A DNA stretch of 64,000 nt from Oceanidesulfovibrio marinus (GCF_013085545.1 NZ_CP039543.1:3875322-3939321), one strand, 5' to 3'; positions 25,214 through 33,920 are shown, counted from the stretch's first letter. The notes: generated by a model from the sequence alone, not told the origin. A program made the numbers and translations.

Positions 25214-26479
25214 ATGACACGTAAAGACAGAACCGAAGGCATCTACAGCCGCCGCGAAGTGCTCGACGACAGCGAGCGCCGGCAGTATTATCTGATCCAG
25301 CTCAAAGAGCTGCTTCAGTACGCCTACCGTTACTCCGAAGATGTGAAAAAGCGCTTCGACCGCGCGCAGTTCCAGGTGGACAAGTTCCGCCAGCTCTCGG
25401 ACCTCAAGCATATCCCCATCCTTAAGAAGAAAGAGCTCATCTTCCTGCAATCCATGGGTCCTCGCCTGGGCGGCCTGTTGACCAAGGATCTCGGCGAGCT
25501 CAAGCGCGTGTTCCTTTCTCCGGGTCCCATTTTCGACCCCGAGGACCGCAGCGACGACTACTGGGGATGGACTGAAGGCTTCTACGCCGCGGGCTTCCGT
25601 TCCGGCGACATCTCGCAGGTCACCTTCAATTACCATCTCACGCCGGCCGGCCTGATGTTCGAAGAGCCGCTGCGCAACCTGGGCTGCTCCGTGGTGCCTT
25701 CCGGCCCCGGCAACACCGCCACCCAGATCGAGATCATGCAGAAGCTGCGCGTGACCGGCTACATCGGCACGCCTTCCTACTTGGTGCACCTGGCCCAGAA
25801 GGCCGAGGAGTCCGGCCTGAACCTGCGCAAGGACATCTACCTGGAGGTCGCCTTTGTCACGGGCGAGAAGTTCTCCGAGAAGATGCGCAACCAGGTGGAG
25901 AAGAAGTTCGACCTGATCATGCGCCAGGGCTACGGCACTGCCGACGTGGGTTGCATCGGCTACGAGTGCTTCCACAAGAACGGACTGCACGTGGCCAACC
26001 GCACCTTTGTGGAAATCTGCCATCCCGACACCGGCATTCCGCTCAAGGACGGTGAGGTGGGCGAGATCGTGGTCACGGCCTTCAACAAGACCTACCCGCT
26101 TATCCGCCTGGCTACCGGCGACCTTTCCTACATCGACCGCGAGCCCTGCGCCTGCGGCCGCACCAGCCCGCGCCTGGGCAACATCGTGGGCCGCGTGGAC
26201 ACCACTGCCCGCATCAAGGGCATGTTCGTCTACCCGCACCAGGTGGAGCAGGTCATGGCCCGCTTCGAAGAGGTCAAACGCTGGCAGATCGAGGTCACCA
26301 ACCCCGGTGGCATCGACGAGATGACCCTCTACGTGGAGGCCAGCAACTTCAAGCGCGAGGACGAGCTGCTGCACCTCTTCCGCGAGAAGATCAAGCTGCG
26401 TCCCGACCTCCAGGTCCTCGCCCCCGGCACCCTGCCCCCGCAGATCCGGCCCATCGAGGACAAGCGTAAATGGGATTAA
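25214..26479 (+). CDS. Phenylacetate-CoA-ligase-like adenylate-forming protein (atypical)
   Basis: A 421-residue protein of the PaaK-type acyl-CoA ligase family. Recognisable family segments are LKHIPILKKKELI, FNYHLTPAGLMFEEPLRNLG, VVPSGPGNTATQIEIMQKL, YIGTPSYLVHLAQKAEE, GYGTADVGCIGYEC, CHPDTGIPLKDGEVGEIVVT, PLIRLATGDLSYI, CACGRTSPRLGNIVGRVD and IKGMFVYPHQVEQVM. The usual Ser/Thr/Gly-rich P-loop (SSGTTG in the paralogue at 51243) is replaced by VFLSPGPIFDPEDRSDD, so ATP handling must differ or be lost. The C terminus has IRPIEDKRKWD in place of the common EGKASRVVD. It may activate another aryl or acyl acid. TATG-poor context: the ATG at 25214 follows a CAGGGAG site. An R1 repeat follows. Confidence 0.82.
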   Translation: MTRKDRTEGIYSRREVLDDSERRQYYLIQLKELLQYAYRYSEDVKKRFDRAQFQVDKFRQLSDLKHIPILKKKELIFLQSMGPRLGGLLTKDLGELKRVFLSPGPIFDPEDRSDDYWGWTEGFYAAGFRSGDISQVTFNYHLTPAGLMFEEPLRNLGCSVVPSGPGNTATQIEIMQKLRVTGYIGTPSYLVHLAQKAEESGLNLRKDIYLEVAFVTGEKFSEKMRNQVEKKFDLIMRQGYGTADVGCIGYECFHKNGLHVANRTFVEICHPDTGIPLKDGEVGEIVVTAFNKTYPLIRLATGDLSYIDREPCACGRTSPRLGNIVGRVDTTARIKGMFVYPHQVEQVMARFEEVKRWQIEVTNPGGIDEMTLYVEASNFKREDELLHLFREKIKLRPDLQVLAPGTLPPQIRPIEDKRKWD

Positions 26480-26500
26480 CGGCATTTCGAGCAGGCCTGC

Positions 26501-26612
26501 ATGGGGGACAGAGTCCCCCATGCCCCCTGCCGGGGACCACTGGTCCCCGGACCCCAATATAGGGTCCAGGGAGCCATGCTCCCTGGCGGGAGCGCGAGGG
26601 CGGAGCCCTCGA
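26501..26612. repeat. Repeat family R1, copy d
   Basis: A contiguous and well-formed copy, 21 bp after the CoA-ligase-like gene. Hairpins in order: TGGGGGACAGAGTCCCCCA (26502-26520), GGGGACCACTGGTCCCC (26532-26548), GGACCC/GGGTCC (about 26548-26568), AGGGAGCCATGCTCCCT (about 26568-26584) and CGAGGGCGGAGCCCTCG (26595-26611). The last hairpin touches the ribosome-binding region of the next gene. Confidence 0.88.
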
Positions 26613-26614
26613 TC

Positions 26615-27952
26615 ATGATGGATTACAAGTCTTACACCCAAGCTCTAAGATGCTTTCATAATATGAAGTATTCTGGGCTGTTTCCTTTTTTCCTCGCCAT
26701 ACTGACCCTCGCAGGCTGCGCCGCGCAGGGGTCGTACCGCACGCCGGAGGAGCGCACGGCTGCCGAGTCTATCGCACCGGGTGAGTTTTTTGTCGTGGAG
26801 CAGGGCCGCGCCGTGGCTTTGGGCAAAGCCGCCTTTCTGAAGCTGGCCGAGGACGCTGACTACATTCTCATCGGCGAGGGCCATCCCATCCGCTGCGACC
26901 ACGAGGCCCAGGCCACGATCATGCGCTGGCTGGCGGCGTCGCTCACGTCCGGCCCGGCTGTGGCATTGGAGATGGTGGGCCTGGACCGGCAGGGCGACCT
27001 GGACGCCTTCCTTCGCGGGGAACTGAACGCCGGCGACCTGCGCGAGGCCCTGGACTGGAAGCGTACCTGGGGACACGACTTCTTCGCTTACGGGCCGGTG
27101 TTTGCGACGGCGGAGCAGTATCAGCTGCCGCTCTATGCCGCGAACCTGCCGCCGGGTGCTGCCTTTGCCTACGGCCGCGGCGGTGTGGACGCCGTGGCGC
27201 CGCTGCACCGGCAGTACCTGCCGCGGGCCATCATCCCGGCCGGCGAGGCCCAGCGCGAGGATCTGCGCAGCGTGTTCGAGCGGCACATGGCCATGATGAA
27301 AGCGCGACGGCCCGGCCAGAATGCGACCGCAGACGACACGGATAATGCGACGGTTGGCGCGCCCGAGGCCGGGAACGCGACACAGAATGCGATCCGAGAC
27401 TCTTCGACCATTTCCAAGCAAGACAAGATGGATGAGGCCGCCCCGGCGGGCAACGGCACGGCGCCAGTCATGCAGACGCCGGCTCCGGAAGCGGCATCTC
27501 CGGGCCCTGGGCAGGCCAACGCAACAGCGCATCGACCAGACCCCGAGGCCATGTTCCACCAGTTCATCACCGTGCAGTCGTTGTGGGACACCGTGATGGC
27601 CGAGAACGCCGTGCGCGTGCGCCAGCTGGAGGGCTCACCCGTGGTGGTGCTGGCCGGCTCCGGCCACGTGGAGAACGGCTGGGGCATCGCCTTGCGGCTG
27701 CAGTCGCTGGACCCCGAGGCCAAGGTGCTGCTTGTCATGCCGTGGCGCGCGGACCCGGCCGTGGAGCTGCCGCCCGAAGCTTTGGGCGATGTGTTCTTCT
27801 CCTGCCCGCTGCCGCCCGGCGCGCGGACCATGGGCCCGCCCCCTGGCGCAACCGATGATTCGGAAACAGGCGATGCGGAGGGTTCCGGACCCGGAATGAA
27901 TGAGCAGACGCCGGCCGCGACCCCCTCTCAGACACCGTCATCCGGAAACTGA
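26615..27952 (+). CDS. ChaN-family lipoprotein with low-complexity insert
   Basis: A predicted outer-membrane or periplasm-facing lipoprotein: hydrophobic signal then the lipobox LTLAGC. The mature part matches the ChaN/heme-binding-uptake domain: DADYILIGEGHPIRCDHEAQ, ALEMVGLDRQGDLDAFLRGE, LDWKRTWGHDFFAYGPVFATA, and after an interruption FITVQSLWDTVMAENAV and VVVLAGSGHVENGWGIALRL. ChaN proteins are implicated in heme or iron handling. Between the two domain halves (about residues 235-310) lies a low-complexity insert rich in Asn, Ala, Thr and Pro with repeated NAT motifs, and a similar tail closes the protein. Start choice is uncertain: 26615 has GGAG nine bases upstream (inside repeat R1), while ATG at 26663 would begin directly at the signal peptide. 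mutM follows 72 bp later. Confidence 0.82.
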   Translation: MMDYKSYTQALRCFHNMKYSGLFPFFLAILTLAGCAAQGSYRTPEERTAAESIAPGEFFVVEQGRAVALGKAAFLKLAEDADYILIGEGHPIRCDHEAQATIMRWLAASLTSGPAVALEMVGLDRQGDLDAFLRGELNAGDLREALDWKRTWGHDFFAYGPVFATAEQYQLPLYAANLPPGAAFAYGRGGVDAVAPLHRQYLPRAIIPAGEAQREDLRSVFERHMAMMKARRPGQNATADDTDNATVGAPEAGNATQNAIRDSSTISKQDKMDEAAPAGNGTAPVMQTPAPEAASPGPGQANATAHRPDPEAMFHQFITVQSLWDTVMAENAVRVRQLEGSPVVVLAGSGHVENGWGIALRLQSLDPEAKVLLVMPWRADPAVELPPEALGDVFFSCPLPPGARTMGPPPGATDDSETGDAEGSGPGMNEQTPAATPSQTPSSGN

Positions 27953-28024
27953 CTCCGGCAATGGGCAACGCGACAAGCCACACCTTCCGCCCCGCAACCC
28001 CGCAACCTGCCGCCAGCAACGATC

Positions 28025-28855
28025 ATGCCTGAGCTTCCTGAAGTCGAAACCATTGCCCGGACCCTGGCCGGTGACCTTGAAGGCGCCGTGTTCGAGAATA
28101 TTGAGGTGCGCCACATCTGCGCCCTGGAGCAGCCGCCCGAAGGTTTTGCGAAACGCCTGCGTGGCCGCCGCATCCTCAGCGTGGGCCGCCGCGGCAAGCT
28201 GCTCCTGCTCCTGCTCGACGGCGGCTACCTCTTTGCCTGCCACCTGCGCATGACCGGCCGGCTTTACGTGCCCCAACCGGACGACACGCCGGACAATCAC
28301 ACCCACCTCGTGTTCACCCTGCGCCGACCCGACGGTCGGACCTTCCCGCTTTTTTACCGCGATGTGCGCAAATTCGGAGCCTGCCGCGTGCACACCCCGG
28401 AAGAGCTCGCCTGCTGGCCGTTCTACGCCACCCTCGGGCCCGAGCCCCTGGCCATGTCCGCCGCCGACCTCGCCGCCCGCCTCGCGAACAAGCGCGGCCG
28501 CATCAAGGCTGTGCTCCTCGACCAGAAGGTCGTTGCCGGGCTCGGCAACATCTACGTGGACGAGGCCCTGTTCCGCGCCGGCATCCGGCCGGACGCCATT
28601 CCCGCCTCCCTGAGCAGGAAACGCGTGGCGCGTCTGCACAACGCCATTCAGGAGGTCCTTCAGGAAGCCATCGCCGGCTGCGGCTCCTCCATCCGCGACT
28701 ACGTGGACGGCCGCGGCAACGCCGGCTCGTTCCAGAACTCCTTCCGCGTCTACGGCCGCGCCGGCCAACCCTGCACCGTGTGCAACACCCCCCTCGTCAA
28801 AGCCACCATCGCCGGCCGCACCACCGTCTACTGTCCGCACTGCCAGCAAAAGTAA
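28025..28855 (+). CDS. mutM: Formamidopyrimidine-DNA glycosylase
   Basis: A 276-residue base-excision repair enzyme that removes 8-oxoguanine and ring-opened purines and nicks the strand. It starts MPELPEVETIARTLA, where the Pro after Met is the catalytic nucleophile and Glu the proton donor. Other signatures are RRGKLLLLLLDGGYLFACHLRMTG, FRDVRKFG-like YRDVRKFGACRVH, DQKVVAGLGNIYVDEALFRAGI (H2TH) and the C-terminal zinc finger (CTVCNTPL...CPHCQQK), all intact. Length is normal. An R1 repeat begins 2 bp after the stop, in the convergent gap with the aminopeptidase gene. Confidence 0.96.
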   Translation: MPELPEVETIARTLAGDLEGAVFENIEVRHICALEQPPEGFAKRLRGRRILSVGRRGKLLLLLLDGGYLFACHLRMTGRLYVPQPDDTPDNHTHLVFTLRRPDGRTFPLFYRDVRKFGACRVHTPEELACWPFYATLGPEPLAMSAADLAARLANKRGRIKAVLLDQKVVAGLGNIYVDEALFRAGIRPDAIPASLSRKRVARLHNAIQEVLQEAIAGCGSSIRDYVDGRGNAGSFQNSFRVYGRAGQPCTVCNTPLVKATIAGRTTVYCPHCQQK

Positions 28856-28857
28856 TG

Positions 28858-28971
28858 CGGGGGACGCCGTCCCCCACGCCCCCTGCCGGGGACCAGTGGT
28901 CCCCGGACCCCTAGTGTTGGGTCCAGGGAGCATGGCTCCCTGGCGGGGAGTTTGAGGGGCAGAGCCCCTCA
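28858..28971. repeat. Repeat family R1, copy e
   Basis: Lies between converging genes and almost fills the 137-bp gap. Hairpins: GGGGGACGCCGTCCCCC (28859-28875), GGGGACCAGTGGTCCCC (28888-28904), GGACCC/GGGTCC (about 28905-28924), AGGGAGCATGGCTCCCT (28925-28941) and GAGGGGCAGAGCCCCTC (28954-28970). No T-runs, so classical termination is not obvious. Confidence 0.88.
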
Positions 28972-28992
28972 ATACATCCGCTGACAAAGGTC

Positions 28993-30219
28993 TTACAGCG
29001 TGAACTGGCCGTTTTCGTAGAGGGTGCGTTTCTCGCCGCCCGGCAGGGTGGCGGTGATGCGTTTGTCTTCGGTGTTGACGAGGTCCCAGTGCAGGGCCGA
29101 GGAGTTGAAGCCGAGAATGCGTTTGCGGTCGGCGTCCAGGCTGGCCGGGTCGCCGGCGTAGGCATTGGAGTAGGATTGGCCGAGAGCGAGGTGGCAGCTG
29201 CCGTGCTCGCCGCCGTAGTTTTCGTCGTACAGGGTATTGGCCATGAAGCGGTTGATGGGAGAGAAGCGTTTGTCCACCAGGGCGAACTCGCCAACCTTGT
29301 TGGAGCCCTGATCCATGACGAGCTGGTTGTGGGCGCTGGGCTGACCTTCGGCGGCTGTGATGTCGAGGGCCTCGCCCATGCGGAACTCCAGCCGGACGCC
29401 CTGGACGCGTGCGCCGGCAGCAAAGGTGGCCTGGTCGGCGTAGTACACGCCTTCCACGGTGCGCCAGTCCGGGGAAGTGTAGAACTCGAAGCTGGGGATG
29501 TTGCGTCCGGTGAGCGCGACCCAGGTGCGGCGCTCGCCCAGGGACAGGAGCAGGTCGGCGCGTTTGGACTGCAGGCGCAGGGTCTGGATGTCCAGGCCAT
29601 TCAGCCAGTTGACGATTTCGCGCGCATCCTTCTGGAAGAGCTTCCACTGGGTCACGGGCGTGCCGTCGGGCAGCTTGCACGCCTTGCGCACCTGCTCGGT
29701 GTACTCGCCCAGGCTGAGCCCGGCCAGGGAAGCGAGCCCTTCGGTGGGGTAGATGCCCAGGGTGGAGCCGAAGTCGCCCAGCTCTTCGCGGCGGTTGAGG
29801 ATGACCCGCAGGGGCCGCAGCGACTTGGTGTGCATGGTCATCTGCTCGGGATCGATGGTGAACAGGTGGGTGCGCGAGCTGGGGCCGAGGATGTGGACCA
29901 GGCCGTTGAGCTGTGAGTAGAGCTCGTTTTCGCCGGGAATCTCGTAGGTGATCCGCTTGTTGTTGGCGTGCTTGTAGAAGTCGTACTCCATGCGGCAGGA
30001 GGGTTTGGCGCGGACAACGGGGATGCGGCCCATCTCGTGGAGCAGGCCTGTCACGGCCTCGGCCAGGGGCAGGGCTTCCACGTCGTAGCGGACCAGAACA
30101 AGGTCGCTCTTCTTGAACTTTCCCTTACGCGCGACGGAAAGCCCCCAGAGCAGGACCTCGGCGTACTTTTCAAGCTCGATCTCAGAGAACACGGACGGGG
30201 AGTAGGCGGGCATGGTCAT
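28993..30219 (-). CDS. Aminopeptidase, M29 family
   Basis: A 408-residue metallo-aminopeptidase of the thermophilic-aminopeptidase (M29) group, which uses a co-catalytic metal pair to release N-terminal residues. Metal and active-site regions are recognisable: VRLEFRMGEALDITAAEGQ, KVGEFALVDKRFSP, GGEHGSCHLALGQSY and SALHWDLVNTEDKRITATL. The N-terminal half (EIELEKYAEVLLWGLSVARK, LVLVRYDVEALPLAEAV) is also typical. Cytosolic, no signal peptide. I chose the ATG at 30219 because GGAGACGAG precedes it; the open frame extends upstream but is translated from the opposite strand of OmpA-gene DNA and is not credible. It faces mutM across repeat R1e. Confidence 0.93.
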   Translation of the reverse strand: MTMPAYSPSVFSEIELEKYAEVLLWGLSVARKGKFKKSDLVLVRYDVEALPLAEAVTGLLHEMGRIPVVRAKPSCRMEYDFYKHANNKRITYEIPGENELYSQLNGLVHILGPSSRTHLFTIDPEQMTMHTKSLRPLRVILNRREELGDFGSTLGIYPTEGLASLAGLSLGEYTEQVRKACKLPDGTPVTQWKLFQKDAREIVNWLNGLDIQTLRLQSKRADLLLSLGERRTWVALTGRNIPSFEFYTSPDWRTVEGVYYADQATFAAGARVQGVRLEFRMGEALDITAAEGQPSAHNQLVMDQGSNKVGEFALVDKRFSPINRFMANTLYDENYGGEHGSCHLALGQSYSNAYAGDPASLDADRKRILGFNSSALHWDLVNTEDKRITATLPGGEKRTLYENGQFTL

Positions 30220-30386
30220 CTCGTCTCCATGGTTGGCAGGAAGCAACCAATCTGCGCCAAGCCGCGGGATTTTGCAAATGCGTGTTGGGAAAATCAGCCG
30301 GTGCATTATCTCCGGAATTGGACGCAGCCGACCCCGAATGCATGCCGCCGGAGAGCATGGGGTTCCCCCAGGCCAGGGGAATCCGC

Positions 30387-31157
30387 CTATCGGGCGGCGT
30401 AGAGCTCCGGCCCGATAAGGATTTCCACACGCCGGTTCTTGGACCGTCCCTCGGCCGTGTCGTTGCCCGCAATGGGGTGGTGCGCGGCCAGCCCGGTCAC
30501 GGCGATGCGCGAGGGGTCGATGGAGCTGTGGGCCAGCAGGAACCGGGCGACGGCGGCGGCGCGTGCAGCGGAGAGCTCCCAGTTGGACGGGTATTGGGAG
30601 TGGTGCTCGGTGGAGATGGGCACGCTGTCCGTGTGGCCGATGATGTACACGGTGTGGCCGGGAACAGGAGTCAGGTGCTGGGCCAGCTCGGTGAGGAGCT
30701 GCCTGCCTTTGGGCCGGAGACTGCTGCTGCCGGGGCCGAAGAGAATTTCGCCGAGGATGTTGATGGACAGGCGGTCCTCGCTGTCCGTGATAATAATGTC
30801 CTGATCGCTGTGCTCTCCAGGCGCCGACTTGGCCAGGGCCTGATACCTGGTCCGCATCTCCGCCAGTGATTGCCGGAGATTGTCCAGCATGCCCTGGTAG
30901 TTGGCTTTCATGTCTTGCATGTGCCGAGCCATGTCCCGGACGTCGGAGGAGGCGCCGGGTTGTTGCCGGCATGCTTCGAGCTCGGCGTTGACGATATCCA
31001 GGCGGCTTTCCAGCTTGGCCGCGCGTTGGCTCGACTCGGAAGACTCCTGTTTGGAGAGAACACTGCCGTACAGATATCCGAGCAGAGCAAGCGCAAGCAG
31101 CAGAATACCTATGACAACCTTATACGGGGTTGCGGCGGGGGGAGAGCTCTTCGGCAT
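30387..31157 (-). CDS. Membrane-anchored OmpA-domain protein (short paralogue)
   Basis: A 256-residue protein with one N-terminal membrane helix (about residues 14-32, VVIGILLLALALLGYLYG), a coiled-coil stretch (about 38-110), and a C-terminal OmpA/MotB-like peptidoglycan-binding domain (about 120-256): SINILGEILFGPGSSSLRP, VYIIGHTDSVPIS, NWELSAARAAAVARFLL and GNDTAEGRSKNRRVEIL. It likely tethers the inner membrane to the cell wall; a MotB-like or envelope-stability role is possible but no motA partner is near. The ATG at 31157 is preceded by GGAG. It lies 317 bp downstream of a longer paralogue, evidence of tandem duplication. Confidence 0.85.
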   Translation of the reverse strand: MPKSSPPAATPYKVVIGILLLALALLGYLYGSVLSKQESSESSQRAAKLESRLDIVNAELEACRQQPGASSDVRDMARHMQDMKANYQGMLDNLRQSLAEMRTRYQALAKSAPGEHSDQDIIITDSEDRLSINILGEILFGPGSSSLRPKGRQLLTELAQHLTPVPGHTVYIIGHTDSVPISTEHHSQYPSNWELSAARAAAVARFLLAHSSIDPSRIAVTGLAAHHPIAGNDTAEGRSKNRRVEILIGPELYAAR

Positions 31158-31474
31158 GAAACACTCCGTGTCGGCGTTGGAAGGTTGGACCGACCGGCGA
31201 AGCGGCGATGCGACTGTCCAGGACCGGGTGCTGGAAAGCAGCGTACGGCATCGGCGGAGATGCTGCAAGAACAGGCGGTTATGCGGCAACACAAATCAGA
31301 GCCGCCAGAGGGGCAAAGACCTGTGCGCTGTCGGAAAAACTCTGTGGATTTGTAGAGAATTGCGCATCTTGAAGTGGCCGCAGAAGAAGACGCGCGTTCA
31401 GCGGCGTAGCCCGGCGCGGGTAGGCCCGGGTACAGGGGGGCGGCTGATGCGGCCGGTCCGCTCCGGCAAAGATA
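31158..31474. other. Intergenic region between the two OmpA-domain genes
   Basis: About 317 bp without a gene. The end next to the upstream gene carries an inverted pair GGCTGAT (31441-31447) and ATCAGCC (31474-31480) overlapping the stop codon, which could be a transcript-end hairpin without a T-run. The rest is featureless, and presumably includes a promoter or leader for the short paralogue. Confidence 0.35.
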
Positions 31475-32737
31475 TCAGCCGGCGGCCGGCTGGGCGCCGC
31501 CGTACAGTGCCGGTCCGATAAGGATCTCCACCCGGCGGTTTTTGGCGCGGCCCTCGGCCGTGTCGTTGTCGGCAATGGGGTGGTTCTCGGCCATGCCCAT
31601 CACGGCCACGCGCTCCGGCGCGAGTTCGCTCTTGGCCAGAATGAAACGCGCCACCGATGCGGCTCGCGCCGCAGAAAGGTCCCAGTTGGAGGGGAATATC
31701 TCGCGGAACTGCTCGCCGATGGGCACGGTGTCGGTATGGCCGATGACGTAGACCACGTCGCCGGGGGCCGGGGAGAGGTTCTGGGCGATGCTCTCCAGGA
31801 GCTGCCTGCCTTCGGGCCGCAGCCGCCGGCTGCCCAGGCTGAAAAGGATCTCGCCCAGGATGTTGATGGACAGGCGGTCCTCAATCTGCTCGATGACCAC
31901 GCTTTTCTCGTCGATCTCCTTGCGCAGCGAGTCCACGAGGTTCTGGTACTCGGATTTCATGTCCCGCAGGGTGGACTGCAGCTCGGAGCGGCCCTGTGCC
32001 GCCTCGGTGCGGGCCTCCTGGCATGCAGCCAGCTGGTCTGCAGCGTCCTGCTTCTCCTGCTGCAACGTGGCAATTCGCCCGGCCATGGCGTCCTTTTCGG
32101 ATTGGAGCGCGCCGACATTCTGTTGCAGCGCGGCTTTCTCCTGGCTGCACTCCTGCATGGCGGCGTCCTCTTCTTGGGTGGCGTTTCCGGCCGATGCGGC
32201 GGACTGGGCGCGGGCCGCATCGAGCTGCGCGCGCAGGGAGGCGATCTCGGACCGGGCCTGGTCCAGGGCAGTGGTGGCGTTGTCCGCAGCCTGGCGGCAG
32301 GCGTCCAGCTCAGCCTGCGACGCCTGGAGCGTAGCATTAACCGCCGCATTATCAGTAGCGTTGGCTGCGGAAGCTTCCAGCGCGGCAATACGCTGCTGCG
32401 CGTCCCGGAGCCTGGTTTCGGTCTGTTCAAGCTGCTCCCGGCAGGTGGCCAGGGCCTGCTCGGCCTCGCTTTGTATCTGCGATTGCCGCCGGCTGTTCTC
32501 GGCCATGAAGCGTTCGAGGTCCGCCTTGGATGTCTCGGTCTCGGAGCGCATGCGTTCGAGATCGGCCTGCATCTGGTCGAGCTGGCCGCTCAGGTCGGCA
32601 ATGGTCCGGTTCGCCTCGGCGAGCTGGCTTTTGCTGGGAGCGCTTATGTAGAAAAAGCCGAGCACGGCGGCTGCGAGCAGGAGGATGACGATGATGGTGA
32701 TGGACAGGAAGGACGACCTGGGCGTGTTCTCCGGCAT
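31475..32737 (-). CDS. Membrane-anchored OmpA-domain protein (long paralogue)
   Basis: A 420-residue version of the protein at 30387. The N-terminal membrane helix (about residues 10-30, FLSITIIVILLLAAAVLGFF) is followed by a long coiled coil (about 33-280) with repeated Gln/Glu/Ala heptads and scattered cysteines (ATCREQLEQ, LDACRQA, MQECSQEK, LAACQEA). The C-terminal OmpA domain has SINILGEILFSLGSRRLRP, VYVIGHTDTVPIGEQ, NWDLSAARAASVARFILA and NDTAEGRAKNRRVEIL, nearly identical in plan to the short paralogue. Expected to span the periplasm from inner membrane to peptidoglycan. The GGAG-type site before ATG 32737 supports the start. Confidence 0.87.
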   Translation of the reverse strand: MPENTPRSSFLSITIIVILLLAAAVLGFFYISAPSKSQLAEANRTIADLSGQLDQMQADLERMRSETETSKADLERFMAENSRRQSQIQSEAEQALATCREQLEQTETRLRDAQQRIAALEASAANATDNAAVNATLQASQAELDACRQAADNATTALDQARSEIASLRAQLDAARAQSAASAGNATQEEDAAMQECSQEKAALQQNVGALQSEKDAMAGRIATLQQEKQDAADQLAACQEARTEAAQGRSELQSTLRDMKSEYQNLVDSLRKEIDEKSVVIEQIEDRLSINILGEILFSLGSRRLRPEGRQLLESIAQNLSPAPGDVVYVIGHTDTVPIGEQFREIFPSNWDLSAARAASVARFILAKSELAPERVAVMGMAENHPIADNDTAEGRAKNRRVEILIGPALYGGAQPAAG

Positions 32738-33041
32738 GGAGCTCTCCGTGGATGGGGGGCAGGGGCGCGGCCGGCGATGCAGCGTGCCTTGTGCCGAAAC
32801 CGATTCCGGTCAGCGTACGACACGTGGCCGGAAGTGGCAATGGATTGCGGGTTACGACGCGGTGACAAATGCCGTGGCAAGCCGGTTTTGCCTGTTCACG
32901 TGCGGGGCGCCCCCTTTTCACCAGCGATGTTTTCACGCTATGGTCGTGCATGGCTGCGCGCAGGGGGATGGCGGAGTTGGGGGCACGCATTCACCGAGCA
33001 CCGGACCGGCCGCATGAAGCATGCGGCGCCGAGGAGGAGTA
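32738..33041. other. Divergent intergenic region (OmpA-domain gene / MBL hydrolase gene)
   Basis: About 304 bp between genes transcribed apart. It should hold both promoters; I see no strong -35/-10 pairs. A GAGGAGGAG ribosome site for the plus-strand gene ends at 33039. Confidence 0.35.
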
Positions 33042-33887
33042 ATGGTCATACGCTGTTGGGGCGCCCGCGGCTCCATCGCCGTGTCAGGAGAAGAGTACCT
33101 CCGCTACGGCGGCGACACCACCTGTATCGAGATCCGCACGTCTGCGGACGACATTCTCATCGTGGATGCCGGCACGGGCATCCGCCGCCTGGGCAACTCC
33201 CTTCTCGCCGAAGGCCGGCATAAGTTCAGCATGATTTTCACCCACGCGCACTGGGACCACATCCTCGGCTTTCCGTTCTTCAAGCCCTTGCACCGCAAGG
33301 AGTCGTCCATCGACGTGTACGGTTGCCCCATGGAAACGGGCGACATGCAGACCCTTTTGGCCCAGACCATGTCGGCGCCGCATTTTCCTGTGCCATACGA
33401 CGAGATCCACGCGCAGATTAACTACCACCCCCGTTGCGAGACCGGCCGCGCCCACGACATCCTGGGCCTCACGGTGGAGTCCATACCGCTCAGCCATCCC
33501 AACCTGGGACTGGGGTACAAGTTCACGGAAGCGGGCAAGACCTTTGTCTTTCTCACGGACAATGAGCTCGGTTACGTCCATCCGGGCGGCCGGTCGTTCG
33601 AGGAGTATGTTGAGTTCTGCCGCGGCGCGGATTTTCTGATCCATGACGCCGAGTACACCGACGCGGATTATCAGCGCGCGCGCAAGTGGGGCCACTCCAC
33701 ATACGCCGGGGCCATGCAGCTTGCCCTGGCCGCCGGGGTGGAGCACTTTGGCCTGTTCCACCACAACCAGGACCGCACGGACAGCGAGGTAGACGCCATG
33801 GTGGAGGCGTGTCGGAAGATAGCCGCCGATGCGGGCCAGCCCATACGCTGCTTCGCCGTTACCCAGAATATGGATATTTCGTTGTAG
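33042..33887 (+). CDS. Metallo-beta-lactamase-fold hydrolase (cyclic-nucleotide phosphodiesterase-like)
   Basis: A 281-residue MBL-fold protein. The metal-binding motif is THAHWDHILGFPFF (about residues 67-80), with further ligands expected in IPLSHPNLGLGYKF, TDNELG and LIHDAEYTDADY, and LFHHNQDRTD near the end. The opening VIRCWGARGSIAVSGEEYLR and GGDTTCIEIR, and DAGTGIRRLG, match a group often annotated as class III cAMP phosphodiesterase or RNase-Z-like hydrolase; such proteins frequently stand alone or next to histidine kinase output domains. Substrate is unproved. Strong GAGGAGGAG ribosome site before ATG 33042. A secreted unknown protein follows after 33 bp. Confidence 0.88.
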   Translation: MVIRCWGARGSIAVSGEEYLRYGGDTTCIEIRTSADDILIVDAGTGIRRLGNSLLAEGRHKFSMIFTHAHWDHILGFPFFKPLHRKESSIDVYGCPMETGDMQTLLAQTMSAPHFPVPYDEIHAQINYHPRCETGRAHDILGLTVESIPLSHPNLGLGYKFTEAGKTFVFLTDNELGYVHPGGRSFEEYVEFCRGADFLIHDAEYTDADYQRARKWGHSTYAGAMQLALAAGVEHFGLFHHNQDRTDSEVDAMVEACRKIAADAGQPIRCFAVTQNMDISL

Positions 33888-33920
33888 CCTTTTTGGTCCG
33901 TTCCTTGCTTCGAGACAGGC

